Below, in pieces: positions 32,558 to 41,976 of a stretch of 64,000 bases of DNA (the stretch's first letter is position 1; each line of letters opens with the position of its first letter). The stretch is taken from NCBI RefSeq assembly GCF_022440845.1, contig NZ_JAKNTO010000001.1, forward strand, positions 558,001 to 622,000, given 5' to 3'. This stretch comes from Ruminococcus sp. OA3 (lineage in GTDB: Bacteria > Bacillota > Clostridia > Lachnospirales > Lachnospiraceae). The notes beneath the pieces are model-generated. The model was not told the DNA's origin. It ran no database searches and saw only the letters and a program-made list of their open reading frames with translations. The translations under genes were made by a program, and so were the position numbers.

Positions 32558-33820
32558 TTATTTCTCTCCGTTAAATTCTTTCACTGCGTCTAACATCGCC
32601 ACAATATTTTCCACCGGCGTATTTGCCTGAATGATATGTACAGCATTAAACACAAATCCACCGTCTTTTGCAAAAATCTCGCATCTTCTGAGCACCTGTT
32701 CGCGAACCTCTTCCGGTGTGCCAAAAGGCAGTACTTTCTGTGTATCCACACCACCTCCCCAGAACGTGATATCTTTGCCGAACTCATTTTTCAGCTCCTG
32801 CGGGTCCATTCCGTCCGCTGAGGTCTGCACTGGATTCAAAGCGTCAAATCCAGCCTCGATAAGCAGCGGTATCAGCGGCCGTACAGCACCACAATTATGT
32901 TTTAAGATCTTCCAGTTCGTATTTTCGTGTATCCAGTTATTCGCCTTTTTATAATACGGCATATAAACTTCACGGAATACATCCGGGGATACGAACAGAC
33001 TGTGCTGATGGGAAAGATCTGCAGCGCAGGTAAATGCCACATCTATCATATCTCCGCATACTTCATTCACCCGGCGCAGGTTCTCAATCGCAATATCCAT
33101 CTGCCTGTCAAACAGCTCTTTTACAAAGTCCTCTCTTAAAAGCGGGGACATGTACCAGTCTGTATAATTACGAATTCCTTTTGGGTGTTTCAGCCCTACG
33201 CCCGGAATATCTGCCGCATCACCGAGTCCCATACCCGGTGCTGCCAGAATTACTGATCGGTTTTGACGGCAGCCGGCTTCTGCCTGCTCTTTGATATACT
33301 GCAGGTTGTCATCATCCAGTAATGTCCATTCCTCCAGATTGTCCTGCGGATCCAGGTCATCATCGTCAAATGGTTCCTGACGGATAATAGCATCAAAGTA
33401 GACTGATTTTGCAGGCATATGTCCGGAAGCCGGAATACTCAAGTCGCCCTGAGGATGAATATAATATCCGCCTTTACCATCCGGCTGTGGATTGAACCCT
33501 TCCGGCACCAGGATCGTCTGCCCATCGGGGTTAATCCACTCTTTTACTTTATCCCTTGGAAATCCAAACATCGTCCCTTTGGGAAATGCAGATGCGGTAT
33601 CAACCCCCATGACATCTGCCAGGTCCTCTTCAATCATACCCGCCATAATGTAAACATCCACAACGGTAACCGGACGTTTTTCCAGTCCATAATACTCTCT
33701 CAGTCCTTCAATACAGCTTACATGCATTGTGGAATCATTGATTCCGCCAAAATCAACCGCCACTTTATCCGGCTGTCTGTGATTTAAAGTTGTCTGTACC
33801 CGTTCTCTGTGTGTCATCAT
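32558..33820 (-). CDS. URO-D-family protein (methyltransferase-like), cluster A
   Basis: The 420-residue protein has the uroporphyrinogen-decarboxylase fold also used by MtaA/CmuA-type methyltransferases: MTHRERVQTTLNHRQPDKVA at the start, KHNCGAV (His308-x-Cys310, the H-x-C zinc motif of the methyltransferases), LNPVQTSADGMDPQELK and FWGGGVDTQ. Where MtaA has a further zinc Cys near the C terminus, this protein has AVHIIQANTPVEN (His395). It is not heme-type HemE. It lies between the sugar-binding protein and permease genes, so it probably acts on the imported compound. The reaction is unknown. Confidence 0.82.
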   Translation of the reverse strand: MMTHRERVQTTLNHRQPDKVAVDFGGINDSTMHVSCIEGLREYYGLEKRPVTVVDVYIMAGMIEEDLADVMGVDTASAFPKGTMFGFPRDKVKEWINPDGQTILVPEGFNPQPDGKGGYYIHPQGDLSIPASGHMPAKSVYFDAIIRQEPFDDDDLDPQDNLEEWTLLDDDNLQYIKEQAEAGCRQNRSVILAAPGMGLGDAADIPGVGLKHPKGIRNYTDWYMSPLLREDFVKELFDRQMDIAIENLRRVNEVCGDMIDVAFTCAADLSHQHSLFVSPDVFREVYMPYYKKANNWIHENTNWKILKHNCGAVRPLIPLLIEAGFDALNPVQTSADGMDPQELKNEFGKDITFWGGGVDTQKVLPFGTPEEVREQVLRRCEIFAKDGGFVFNAVHIIQANTPVENIVAMLDAVKEFNGEK

Positions 33821-33860
33821 ATTTTAAATCCTCCGCTAAATTTTATAGTGAATGCAAGCT

Positions 33861-34916
33861 TTACCACGCTTCCATTGTTCCCTTCAGGGAATCTGCTGTA
33901 TCTGCCGTCGCCAACGGTGTCTCAATGCTGTTATCAAAGTTCTCCGGTTCCTCACCGTCTGCCAGCCTGATCGCCATATCCAGTGCGGTCTCTGCATCAA
34001 AATACGGGGACTGCATAACGGTAGCCGCAATCTTTCCGTCTTTTACATAATCAAGGGTTCCAAAGCTTCCGGAGGCTCCTGCATATACTTTCACATCATC
34101 CTGTCTTCCGGCTGCCTCAACAGCGTTCCATGCACCGTAAGCTCCATTATCATCATATACATAGATGGCATCGAGCTCACCTTTTCCATATTTAATCAGG
34201 TAATTTTCTGCAATCTGCTGGCACTTTTCACGGTTTCCTTCCCCCGTCTGGCTGTCCAGGATCTGAATGTTTGTTCCTTCTATGCCCTCTTCCAGCCCCT
34301 GAGAACGTTCCAGTGCGGCAGAGTACCCTGCAGGCCCTGCTATCTCCACAATTTTGGCATCTTCACCAATCTGTTTTACCATTTCCTGTGCAGTCTGCTT
34401 ACTTTCCTCAATACAGGAAGGGCCAACATGGCATTTAATAAATTCGTCCCCCGATTCTGCAATTCTTGTATTCGCTGACATGCATGGGATACCTGCTTTG
34501 TTGGCAGCCCTTGCTGATGCCACGGCTGCTTCACTGTTGACCGGCCAGATGATAATACTGTCACATTTCATGTTGATCAGATCCTGCACCTGGTTGGCCT
34601 GTGTAGTTGCATCTCCTTTAGGATCGAGAATCTGAAGATCCACACCTTTTTCCTTGGCGTATGCTACCATAGTGTCATAATAAGATGTCTGGTATGGGTC
34701 CTGTCCTGCATAATTTACTACCATGCCTATCTTATAAGATCCGTTTGATTCCGGCTGCTGTTCACCGGTACTGCCGTCCTGTGATTCTTCTTTGGAAGCT
34801 GCCGTATCTCCTGCCGGAGCTGCTGCCTGTTTGTCGCTGGAACCTCCGCCGCATCCGGTAATCACCATAGCTGTAATAACTGCTGTACAAAGTATTGCCA
34901 ATAATTTTTTCCTCAT
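33861..34916 (-). CDS. Sugar ABC transporter substrate-binding lipoprotein (cluster A)
   Basis: The 351-residue protein starts MRKKLLAILCTAVITAMVIT at 34916 behind GACGGAGG, with a lipobox VITGC. A serine/glutamate-rich linker (about 22-60) leads to a periplasmic-binding-protein type 1 domain: YKIGMVVNYAGQDPYQTSYY, DPKGDATTQANQVQDLINMK, IWPVNSEAA, IYVYDDNGAYGAW. First gene of the operon. The divergent AraC regulator is the likely controller. The ligand may be a xylan-derived sugar, given the neighbouring GH120 gene. Confidence 0.9.
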   Translation of the reverse strand: MRKKLLAILCTAVITAMVITGCGGGSSDKQAAAPAGDTAASKEESQDGSTGEQQPESNGSYKIGMVVNYAGQDPYQTSYYDTMVAYAKEKGVDLQILDPKGDATTQANQVQDLINMKCDSIIIWPVNSEAAVASARAANKAGIPCMSANTRIAESGDEFIKCHVGPSCIEESKQTAQEMVKQIGEDAKIVEIAGPAGYSAALERSQGLEEGIEGTNIQILDSQTGEGNREKCQQIAENYLIKYGKGELDAIYVYDDNGAYGAWNAVEAAGRQDDVKVYAGASGSFGTLDYVKDGKIAATVMQSPYFDAETALDMAIRLADGEEPENFDNSIETPLATADTADSLKGTMEAW

Positions 34917-35074
34917 TTTTTTCCTCCGTCTTTTCTGATGATTTTCCTTTACTTTCCAAAACATGCTTTTCTTATTTTTTTCTAATCCCCCCTCAATTTT
35001 TTTCACTTCTTTTCTTTGTTCACATTGTAGCCTTTTACTGATAGAAATACATCAGAAATACTTTCAGAAAAATA

Positions 35075-35103
35075 TTGAATTCTTACTATTCTTAGAATAT
35101 ACT
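35075..35103 (+). promoter_or_regulatory. Promoter of the cluster A AraC regulator
   Basis: TTGAAT (35075-35080) and TATACT (35098-35103), 17 bases apart. On the other strand, TACAAT (35024-35029) with a poor -35 could be the activator-dependent -10 for the binding-protein operon. Confidence 0.55.
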
Positions 35104-35158
35104 CAACTGTAAGGGTGCACCCATACTATTGTGATTTTAACCAAAAGGAGAATTGCCC

Positions 35159-36010
35159 ATGATTCGAAACATCAGAAATGTGCCCGGTGTTATGCCGACG
35201 TCGCTTGAATATTCATACAATCCCACCAACACTGCCCGGGAACTGTTTTTGTACATTGAATATATTGGACATGCGTACTGTTCACAGGATTATTCGGTAA
35301 TACGGACAAATTACTGCCACTATCTGCTCATGTACGTGCAGAGCGGAAAGGCAGTAGTGTCTACGGATAAGCAGACATATGAAGTGGAACCCGGTGAGGC
35401 TTTTCTGATTGAAACACAAAAGCCCCATATCTATGGGGCCCTCGGTTCACTCGAATCTTACTGGATTCATTTTAACGGAAAGAATTTTCATCCTTTTTTT
35501 GAACATATGATCATGGCGAACCGCAATCAGCATGTATTCAACCTGAAAAACAATCCGGTATTCCTCTGGAAGCTTCAGGATATGTTAAGCACTTTCGAAT
35601 TCAACAAACAAAACCCGGAGATCATCATGTCTGCTAAACTGTATGAGCTGCTCGGTCTGATGCTGGTAAACTCCACAAGCGGCAATGCGGATAACATGGG
35701 AGAGCTCGCACTGTATATCAACCGGAACTATCACAAAGTACTTTCACTCGAGAAACTCGCAAAAAGAACAGGCTTAAGTGTTTCCCGGTTTTGTACGCTG
35801 TTCAAAAAAGAAACCGGGTATTCTCCATATCAGTATATCAAGAATACCCGGCTGCACGCCTCCCGCAAATACCTGACCAGTACGACCTGTTCAATGGACG
35901 AGATCGCTTCTTACGTTGGATTTGCGGATGCCTCCTCTTATATCGCCGCATTCCGCCATAAGTACGGAATCACTCCTCACCAGCTCAGAAAGCGGCTGAA
36001 TTCACGTTAA
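35159..36010 (+). CDS. AraC-family transcriptional regulator (cluster A)
   Basis: The 283-residue regulator has an N-terminal cupin-like sugar-sensing domain (about 20-150, with LMYVQSGKAVVSTDKQTYEV and EPGEAFLIETQKPHIYGA) and a C-terminal double helix-turn-helix (SLEKLAKRTGLSVSRFCTLF, DEIASYVGFADASSYIAAFR). The ATG at 35159 follows AAAGGAGAA. It is divergent from the transporter operon and convergent with the GH120 gene, which it overlaps by 26 bases. Probably an activator of cluster A. Confidence 0.9.
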   Translation: MIRNIRNVPGVMPTSLEYSYNPTNTARELFLYIEYIGHAYCSQDYSVIRTNYCHYLLMYVQSGKAVVSTDKQTYEVEPGEAFLIETQKPHIYGALGSLESYWIHFNGKNFHPFFEHMIMANRNQHVFNLKNNPVFLWKLQDMLSTFEFNKQNPEIIMSAKLYELLGLMLVNSTSGNADNMGELALYINRNYHKVLSLEKLAKRTGLSVSRFCTLFKKETGYSPYQYIKNTRLHASRKYLTSTTCSMDEIASYVGFADASSYIAAFRHKYGITPHQLRKRLNSR

Positions 36011-38018
36011 CATAAAGTTTTTTGATGTCACTGCCGTCTGAGAAGGGACCTGGAATTGGCGTGACGCCCCGGAACTTCCCAAAGTAATCCTGCCGGAAAA
36101 TGATGGGCGTCCCATCCGGATTCTCAAATTTCTGTTCCGGCTCGAATGCCTCACCCAGCGTTTCCGTACTGATAAACGGTATCTCCAGCTGAGGCAGATA
36201 GTCATAGAGGTTTGTCTCAAGCGTATAGTTTCCGTTGTTCTCAGTCAATGCCATCTCAATGCTGTGCTCTGTGTCTGTATGGTAGTTTTCCTCCGTGTCA
36301 CAGGGCTGTGCACCGTTGAAGTAAACATTTCCGCCTGTGTAAACCGGGAGATGCTGATAATATAAATCTTTATTATTACCGTCGCAGGTCGTCTCAGGAG
36401 TAAATCTGCTGAAGTATTCCTCCCCCGTCGGATACCCGTCATACGGCTTTGTCCCGCAGATAAAATGACATTTCGTGATCCCGCTGTCATGTCTTTCTTC
36501 GGCAAATGCAGCCAGGTCTTCACGGATACCCTGTTGTACAAATATATTATTATAAATTCTCACATCTCCGTGGAGTATCGTCATAAAGCCGGCCACCTCC
36601 GTGCGGTGCGGCATATGATACGGCGTATAACGAGGAGACGGAAGCGTCCGGCTTCCATTATCCGTCCCTTCCCCAACCCAGGTAAAAGATCCGCCGATCA
36701 GATTATGTACCAGTGCTATTCCCTGTGCACTGATGCGGCATGAGCAGTCAGATAGCAGCAGATTATGATCGATCAGCGTGGGGCCGTGAGACACTTCCAC
36801 AAACAGATCCTCCGCAAGCGCAAGGCCATCGGCAATCCTGGTCCCCCTGGGCGGGACATTATCATGAAACAGATTTTGTGTCACCCGGGTACCCTGCACC
36901 TGCCAGTCCAGCCAGATCCCGCGGGTACAATGGTGGATATGATTTCTCCGGAAGATCACGTCGATCGCCGCATGCATTTTGATGCCTCCGATCTCTGCGC
37001 CCGCCAGGTCCTGCTTGTTATTAATATGGTGGATATGATTATCTTCTATAATAGAGAATACACCGCCCAGATGCCCCACAATCCCTGTCTGGCCGCAGTC
37101 GTGGATATCACAGCGCCGGATAATATGTGACCCGACTGTTTCCTTTGACCAGCCTTCCGCCTGCGCCTGACAGATGATCTCGCGCTCCGTCTGCGCCCCG
37201 TCTTTCAGGCAGAATCTGGACCACTTATTGTCATTTTCCGGCTGCAGATATTTGCCAAGAGAAATACCGGAACACCGGGAATGTGATATTTCACAGTCCT
37301 CAATAATCCATCCTTTGGACCAGTGGGGTCCGACCATCCCTTCCTGCCAGGCTGTCGGAGGTGCCCATGTTGTCGCCGCCTGTTTTACGGCAAACCCGGA
37401 TAACGTGATATAGTTTACTCCTGTCCTGTCCGGATAAAAACAATTGCGGCGCACGTTGATCTCAACATTTTCCAAATTTGGATCCACCCCCTGGAAATTC
37501 GCATAGATTACCGTATAATCACCATCCTGCTCAGTATACCAGGTATAAACGGTGAACGCCGGATCCCATGAAGACTCATATACGACAGGGTTAAGCACCC
37601 CTTCGATCTTCATAACTTCATACATGGATTTTCCATTCAGATAGACCTCTCCTGTGTGGACCGGTTCCAGTGCATAATACCAGTCACCGGATATCCGTGT
37701 CGTGTATGGATTATATCCTCCAAAGATGCCGTTCGAGATCCGCGCTTTCCACACATTTCCCTCATGTGGCACCCAGTTGTCAACACGTTCAGCCCCCGTG
37801 ATCACGGCCCCCAGAGGCTGCTGTGATCTATATACAATGCGGTGCTGTTCATCTGTACCCCCATTTGCAGGATTTACTGCCTCCCGGTAAATACCAGGGG
37901 CAACGATAATCTCATCACCTGCACAGGCGATCGCCGCAGCCTCGCCGATCTTCTGAAAAGGCTTTTGCTTTGTTCCGCAGCCGTTACCGGATGCATCAGC
38001 AGATACGTAATAAATCAT
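35985..38018 (-). CDS. GH120 family beta-xylosidase-like protein
   Basis: The 677-residue right-handed beta-helix enzyme starts MIYYVSADASGNGCGTKQKP (ATG at 38018, eight bases after GGGAGGA). The pattern matches GH120 beta-xylosidases such as XylC of Thermoanaerobacterium: IYANFQGVDPN, NVRRNCFYPDRTGVNYIT, WAPPTAWQEGMVGPHWSKGW, HIIRRCDIHDCGQTGIVGHL. By alignment from memory, the nucleophile would be Asp371 (GIWLDWQVQGTR) and the acid/base Glu408 (LFVEVSHGP). There is no signal peptide, so it acts inside the cell, presumably on imported xylo-oligosaccharides. Confidence 0.85.
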   Translation of the reverse strand: MIYYVSADASGNGCGTKQKPFQKIGEAAAIACAGDEIIVAPGIYREAVNPANGGTDEQHRIVYRSQQPLGAVITGAERVDNWVPHEGNVWKARISNGIFGGYNPYTTRISGDWYYALEPVHTGEVYLNGKSMYEVMKIEGVLNPVVYESSWDPAFTVYTWYTEQDGDYTVIYANFQGVDPNLENVEINVRRNCFYPDRTGVNYITLSGFAVKQAATTWAPPTAWQEGMVGPHWSKGWIIEDCEISHSRCSGISLGKYLQPENDNKWSRFCLKDGAQTEREIICQAQAEGWSKETVGSHIIRRCDIHDCGQTGIVGHLGGVFSIIEDNHIHHINNKQDLAGAEIGGIKMHAAIDVIFRRNHIHHCTRGIWLDWQVQGTRVTQNLFHDNVPPRGTRIADGLALAEDLFVEVSHGPTLIDHNLLLSDCSCRISAQGIALVHNLIGGSFTWVGEGTDNGSRTLPSPRYTPYHMPHRTEVAGFMTILHGDVRIYNNIFVQQGIREDLAAFAEERHDSGITKCHFICGTKPYDGYPTGEEYFSRFTPETTCDGNNKDLYYQHLPVYTGGNVYFNGAQPCDTEENYHTDTEHSIEMALTENNGNYTLETNLYDYLPQLEIPFISTETLGEAFEPEQKFENPDGTPIIFRQDYFGKFRGVTPIPGPFSDGSDIKKLYVNVNSAAF

Positions 38019-38210
38019 GGTCATTCCTCCCAATGTCTCTTCTGATTTTTATCAGTATCATTGTAACCTTCAGATCGTCCGGAAACCATTGATTCATTCG
38101 CAGTCTTTCATTAAATATTTTGTCTTTTGGTCCGTTTATTCTTCCGGCATAATCTTGCGGATTACCTTTGCCGGAATCACACTTTTGTGAGGTGATACCT
38201 TTTTCACACA

Positions 38211-38240
38211 TTGACTCCCATGCCTAAAAGGTAGTACACT
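38211..38240 (+). promoter_or_regulatory. Promoter of the MATE gene
   Basis: TTGACT (38211-38216), an 18-base spacer and TACACT (38235-38240) lie 38 bases before the start codon. Confidence 0.55.
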
Positions 38241-38278
38241 GTTAATACAACTATTACGAAGGAAGAGGTGTTAAATCA

Positions 38279-39672
38279 ATGCCAACAACCCGGACTGGCT
38301 CCAATCCGCTCGGCGTGGAACCGATCAACAAACTGCTTACCCGTTTTGCCGTTCCCAGTATCATCGCCATGCTCGTCAGTGCACTGTACAATATTGTCGA
38401 CCAGCTTTTCATCGGCCACAGTGTGGGAACGCTGGGGAACGCTGCCACCAATATAGCCTTTCCACTGACTATCGTCTGTACTGCCCTGTCTTTAATGTGC
38501 GGTATCGGCGGAGCAGCAAACTTCAACTTATCACTTGGTCGTAATGAACCGGATGAAGCCCGGCGTTATGCCGGTAATTCGGTCTGTATGCTGTTTTCTT
38601 TAGGACTTCTGCTCTGCATTGTAGTCCGTATTTTCTTACAGCCATTAATGTTTCTGTTCGGTGCGACATCAGATATCATGGATTACTCTGTCACTTATAC
38701 CAGCATTACTTCTCTGGGTTTTCCGTTCCTGATTCTGACGACGGGAGGATCCAATCTGATACGTGCAGATGGAAGCCCCAGATTTTCCATGGTCTGCACC
38801 CTGACTGGTGCTGTCATCAATACGGTTCTGGATCCATTGTTTATCTTCGGATTTAACATGGGGATGGCTGGTGCCGCCCTTGCAACGATCATCGGTCAGA
38901 TCATCTCCGGAATTATGGTCATTGTCTATCTGACCCGTTTTAAGACGGTACAGCTCACGCTGAAGTCACTGCTCCCATCTCTTAAACATTGCCGGGACAT
39001 CGTGACACTTGGCATGGCACCCTGTTTTAACCAGGTCGCCATGATGGTTGTACAGATTGCGATGAACAATATTCTGCGGCATTACGGTGCCCAGTCAAAC
39101 TACGGCAGTGAAATTCCTCTTGCCTGCGCCGGGATCATTACCAAAGTCAACATGATTTTTTTCTCATTATGCATTGGCATTTCTCAGGGGCTGCAGCCCA
39201 TTGTCAGTTTCAATTACGGCGCAAAAAATACCGCCGTGTCCGGGAAGCCTACATGAAGGCTGCTGCCGCTGCGACGATCGCCTCCTGTATCGCTTTCTTA
39301 TGTTTTCAGTTGTTTCCGCGGCAGATCATCGGCCTGTTTGGTTCCGGTACGGAAGAATATTTTCATTTTGCTGAAGAATACTTCCGAATTTTTCTGTTCT
39401 TTACATTTATCAACGGCCTGCAGCCGGTTTCCGCCAATTTCTTTACATCGATCGGAAAGGCGGGAAAGGGTATCTTTCTGTCACTGACGCGGCAGATTAT
39501 CTTTTTGCTGCCGCTGATCGTGATCCTGCCAATGGTCATGGGTATCGACGGGGTGATGTTCTCGGCACCGATCGCAGATTTTATGGCCGCCGTACTGGTC
39601 ATATACTTTATGCGCAGAGAATTAAAAGAATTGACAGTCCTGTCAGCGTCCGAAAATACTGAGGCGGCTTAA
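38279..39672 (+). pseudogene. MATE-family efflux transporter, frameshifted
   Basis: The first frame (38279-39256) encodes a MATE N-terminal half: EPINKLLTRFAVPSIIAMLV, NIVDQLFIGHSVGTLGNAA and QGLQPIVSFNYGAK. It then shifts at a run of six A (39223-39228) and stops at 39256. The other frame continues the protein without loss (KKYRRVREAYMKAAAAAT to SENTEAA, 39672). One extra A would restore a protein of about 464 residues, normal for MATE. The site reads A AAA AAT, a slippery heptamer type, so deletion, sequencing error or programmed -1 frameshifting are all possible. Confidence 0.85.
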
Positions 39673-39893
39673 CCCGGCGGGCATTTCCATAAAGAAGAAA
39701 ATCAACAGTATCTGTTAACTTAGATAAGTTATACGGATACTGTTAATTTTTTACAAAATTTTCATTCTAAAAGTTAAGATTATACTATTTTTAGACAAGA
39801 TAAGCAAATGCTGTCTACATTAATAGATGCTAGAATAAATCTATCAAAGAGATTTGCCGGCACACTTTATAAAAGGAAAAAGGGGTAGTTACA

Positions 39894-40955
39894 ATGAGAA
39901 AAAAAATGGTAACAAAAGTACTGGCGTTTGCAATGGCAGCATTAATGATGACCGGATGTCTTGCCGGCTGCGGTGATTCTGATAAGAAAACCCAAGATCA
40001 GGCAGCTGCCGGGGAAGATGCGGCTGCAGATACCGGATCTGACAATGCCGGAGAAGAAACGTCTTCTGATAACGTATTCCGCGTTGGTTTCGTAAACATC
40101 GATAATGGCGACACGAACTGTTATCCCGCAATGATGAACTTCAAGGCATACGTGGAAAGTGACGAGTTCGCCAAAGCAGTCGGAGCTGATAAGGTGGAAG
40201 CTTTAACAGCGGATTCCGCTCTCAACATCGAAAAACAGACCACCAACGTGGAAACACTTTTGACCAAGGGTCTTGATATGATGTTTATCATCGGAGTTGA
40301 TACAGAAGGCAACACCACTTCCGTTGAGGCATGTAACAAAGAGGGGATTCCCGTATTTATGGTCGGTACAGAGGCTTCCGGCGGTGACTGGAAATTTGTC
40401 GGATTTGATGAGACGGAACTTGGTAAATTCCAGGGAGAATGGTGTGTTGAAAACCTGCCTGAAAACGCAAATATATGCTATGTAGAAGGAACGCCGGGAC
40501 GTGAAGCTGCCGTTATGCGTAAACAGGGCTTTATGGATGCCATCGCAGAGCGCGGGGACCTGAATCTGCTGTCCAGCCAAAGCGGAGACTTTTCAACAGA
40601 GGAATCCATGCGGGTTACTGAAGACTGGATTCAGAAATACGGTGATGATATCGACTGTATTGTTGCTCCGGACAATTTCTCTATCCTTGGAGTATGTGAA
40701 GCTCTGAAAGCAGCAGGAATGACAGATATCATTACCTGTGGTGTCGTAGGCAGCCGTGATGATGCCAATCAGATCAAATCCGGAAACGAAAGCTATGGCG
40801 TTTTTTGTTACTGGCCGATGATTGGAACTCTATGCGGTGAAATCGCTCAGAAAGTTTATCTTGGCGAAGACATTGAAGATAGAACAAACATTGAGTTATT
40901 CCATATGACCGCAGACAACTGTGATGATTTGTTAAACGAGTATATTCCGGAATAA
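39894..40955 (+). CDS. Orphan sugar-binding lipoprotein
   Basis: The 353-residue protein has a signal peptide MRKKMVTKVLAFAMAALMMT, a lipobox (CLAGC or MMTGC), an acidic linker and a type 1 periplasmic-binding domain: FRVGFVNIDNGDTN, VETLLTKGLDMMFIIGVD, NICYVEGTPGREAAVMRKQG and CIVAPDNFSILGVCEALKAAG. It has no permease or ATPase beside it and is closed off by a hairpin. It may feed one of the three sugar transporters here or act as a sensor. The AAAAGGGG ribosome binding site is good. Confidence 0.87.
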   Translation: MRKKMVTKVLAFAMAALMMTGCLAGCGDSDKKTQDQAAAGEDAAADTGSDNAGEETSSDNVFRVGFVNIDNGDTNCYPAMMNFKAYVESDEFAKAVGADKVEALTADSALNIEKQTTNVETLLTKGLDMMFIIGVDTEGNTTSVEACNKEGIPVFMVGTEASGGDWKFVGFDETELGKFQGEWCVENLPENANICYVEGTPGREAAVMRKQGFMDAIAERGDLNLLSSQSGDFSTEESMRVTEDWIQKYGDDIDCIVAPDNFSILGVCEALKAAGMTDIITCGVVGSRDDANQIKSGNESYGVFCYWPMIGTLCGEIAQKVYLGEDIEDRTNIELFHMTADNCDDLLNEYIPE

Positions 40956-40967
40956 AAACAGCAATTT

Positions 40968-41019
40968 CAGACGCGCAGCGCTGCAAAAACATCTTGTTTG
41001 AAACAGCGCTGCGTGTCTG
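40968..41019. terminator. Hairpin between the orphan binding protein and rbsB
   Basis: CAGACGCGCAGCGCTG (40968-40983) pairs with CAGCGCTGCGTGTCTG (41004-41019) with one G-T-type mismatch. It lies between convergent genes. T-runs are weak or distant, so termination strength is uncertain, but the stem is very stable. Confidence 0.65.
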
Positions 41020-41032
41020 CCCTATTAAAGAT

Positions 41033-41956
41033 TTATTTCGTTATCAGTTCAACTTCTACCGGGAGTGACTTCTCAACTTCATCCCCCGCAATGAGCTTCA
41101 TCGCCGTCTCAACAGCCGTCTCACCCATCAGTTCCGGCTTCTGTGCCACAGTCGCAGCCATTTTCCCTGCTTTCACAGCCGCTACCGCATCATCTGTGGC
41201 GTCAAATCCGACCACCCTGATATCTTTTCCGGACGCTGCGATCGCCTCCACTGCACCAAGTGCCATCTCGTCATTGTGTGCGAATACACCCCTGATGGCA
41301 GAATCAGACTGGAGGATGTTCTCCATAACTGTCAGACCCTCAGCGCGGTTAAAGTTTGCCGACTGGCTCGTGACAACTTCAAGTGCCGTATCCGCCGCCT
41401 CATGGAAACCCGCACCTCTGTCGATCGTTGCGGATGCACCCGGAACACCCTCGATCTCTGCAGCCTTAGAACCTTCTCCTATCTGCTCGATCAGATATTC
41501 TGTCGCCATCCTCGCACCGGCCACGTTGTCGGAAGCAATCTGGCAGTCCACCTCCACTCCGTTCACCACGCGGTCCACAGAGATGACTTTGATACCTTTT
41601 GATACGGCATTCTGTACCGCCGGAGCCACCGCGTCGGAGTCTACCGGATTCACGATCAGTACACTAACGTTTCTGGAAATCAGATCTTCGATATCGCTCG
41701 TCTGTTTTGCCGCATCATCACTCGCATCTACCACGACCAGTTTCACACCTGCATCCTCCGCTTTCGCCTTTGCGCCGTCTGCCAGTGAAACAAAAAACGG
41801 ATTGTTAAGTGTTGATACCGAAAATCCAACTGCACCGCTTCCGCCGCCACTCTGCGCCGCGTCGCCCTCTCCGTCAATTGTGATGGCATTACAGCCCGCC
41901 ACTCCGAGCAGCATGCAGACTCCTGCGACAAGCCCTGCTATTTTCTTTATTTTCAT
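41033..41956 (-). CDS. rbsB: D-ribose-binding lipoprotein
   Basis: The 307-residue protein starts MKIKKIAGLVAGVCMLLGVA at 41956 behind AAGGAGAAG, with lipobox GVAGC. It matches RbsB: GFSVSTLNNPFFVSLADGAK, KQTSDIEDLISRNVSVLIVNPVDSDAV, VISVDRVVNGVEVDCQIASDN and VFAHNDEMALGAVEA. It delivers ribose to RbsAC. Last gene of rbsRKDACB, the Bacillus order. Confidence 0.93.
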   Translation of the reverse strand: MKIKKIAGLVAGVCMLLGVAGCNAITIDGEGDAAQSGGGSGAVGFSVSTLNNPFFVSLADGAKAKAEDAGVKLVVVDASDDAAKQTSDIEDLISRNVSVLIVNPVDSDAVAPAVQNAVSKGIKVISVDRVVNGVEVDCQIASDNVAGARMATEYLIEQIGEGSKAAEIEGVPGASATIDRGAGFHEAADTALEVVTSQSANFNRAEGLTVMENILQSDSAIRGVFAHNDEMALGAVEAIAASGKDIRVVGFDATDDAVAAVKAGKMAATVAQKPELMGETAVETAMKLIAGDEVEKSLPVEVELITK

Positions 41957-41976
41957 GACTCTTCTCCTTTTTCTTC

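Noticed and set aside
32558-33820. Calling the URO-D-family genes hemE (heme synthesis)
   Set aside because: They have H-x-C and other methyltransferase-type motifs, lie in sugar operons, and no heme genes are near.
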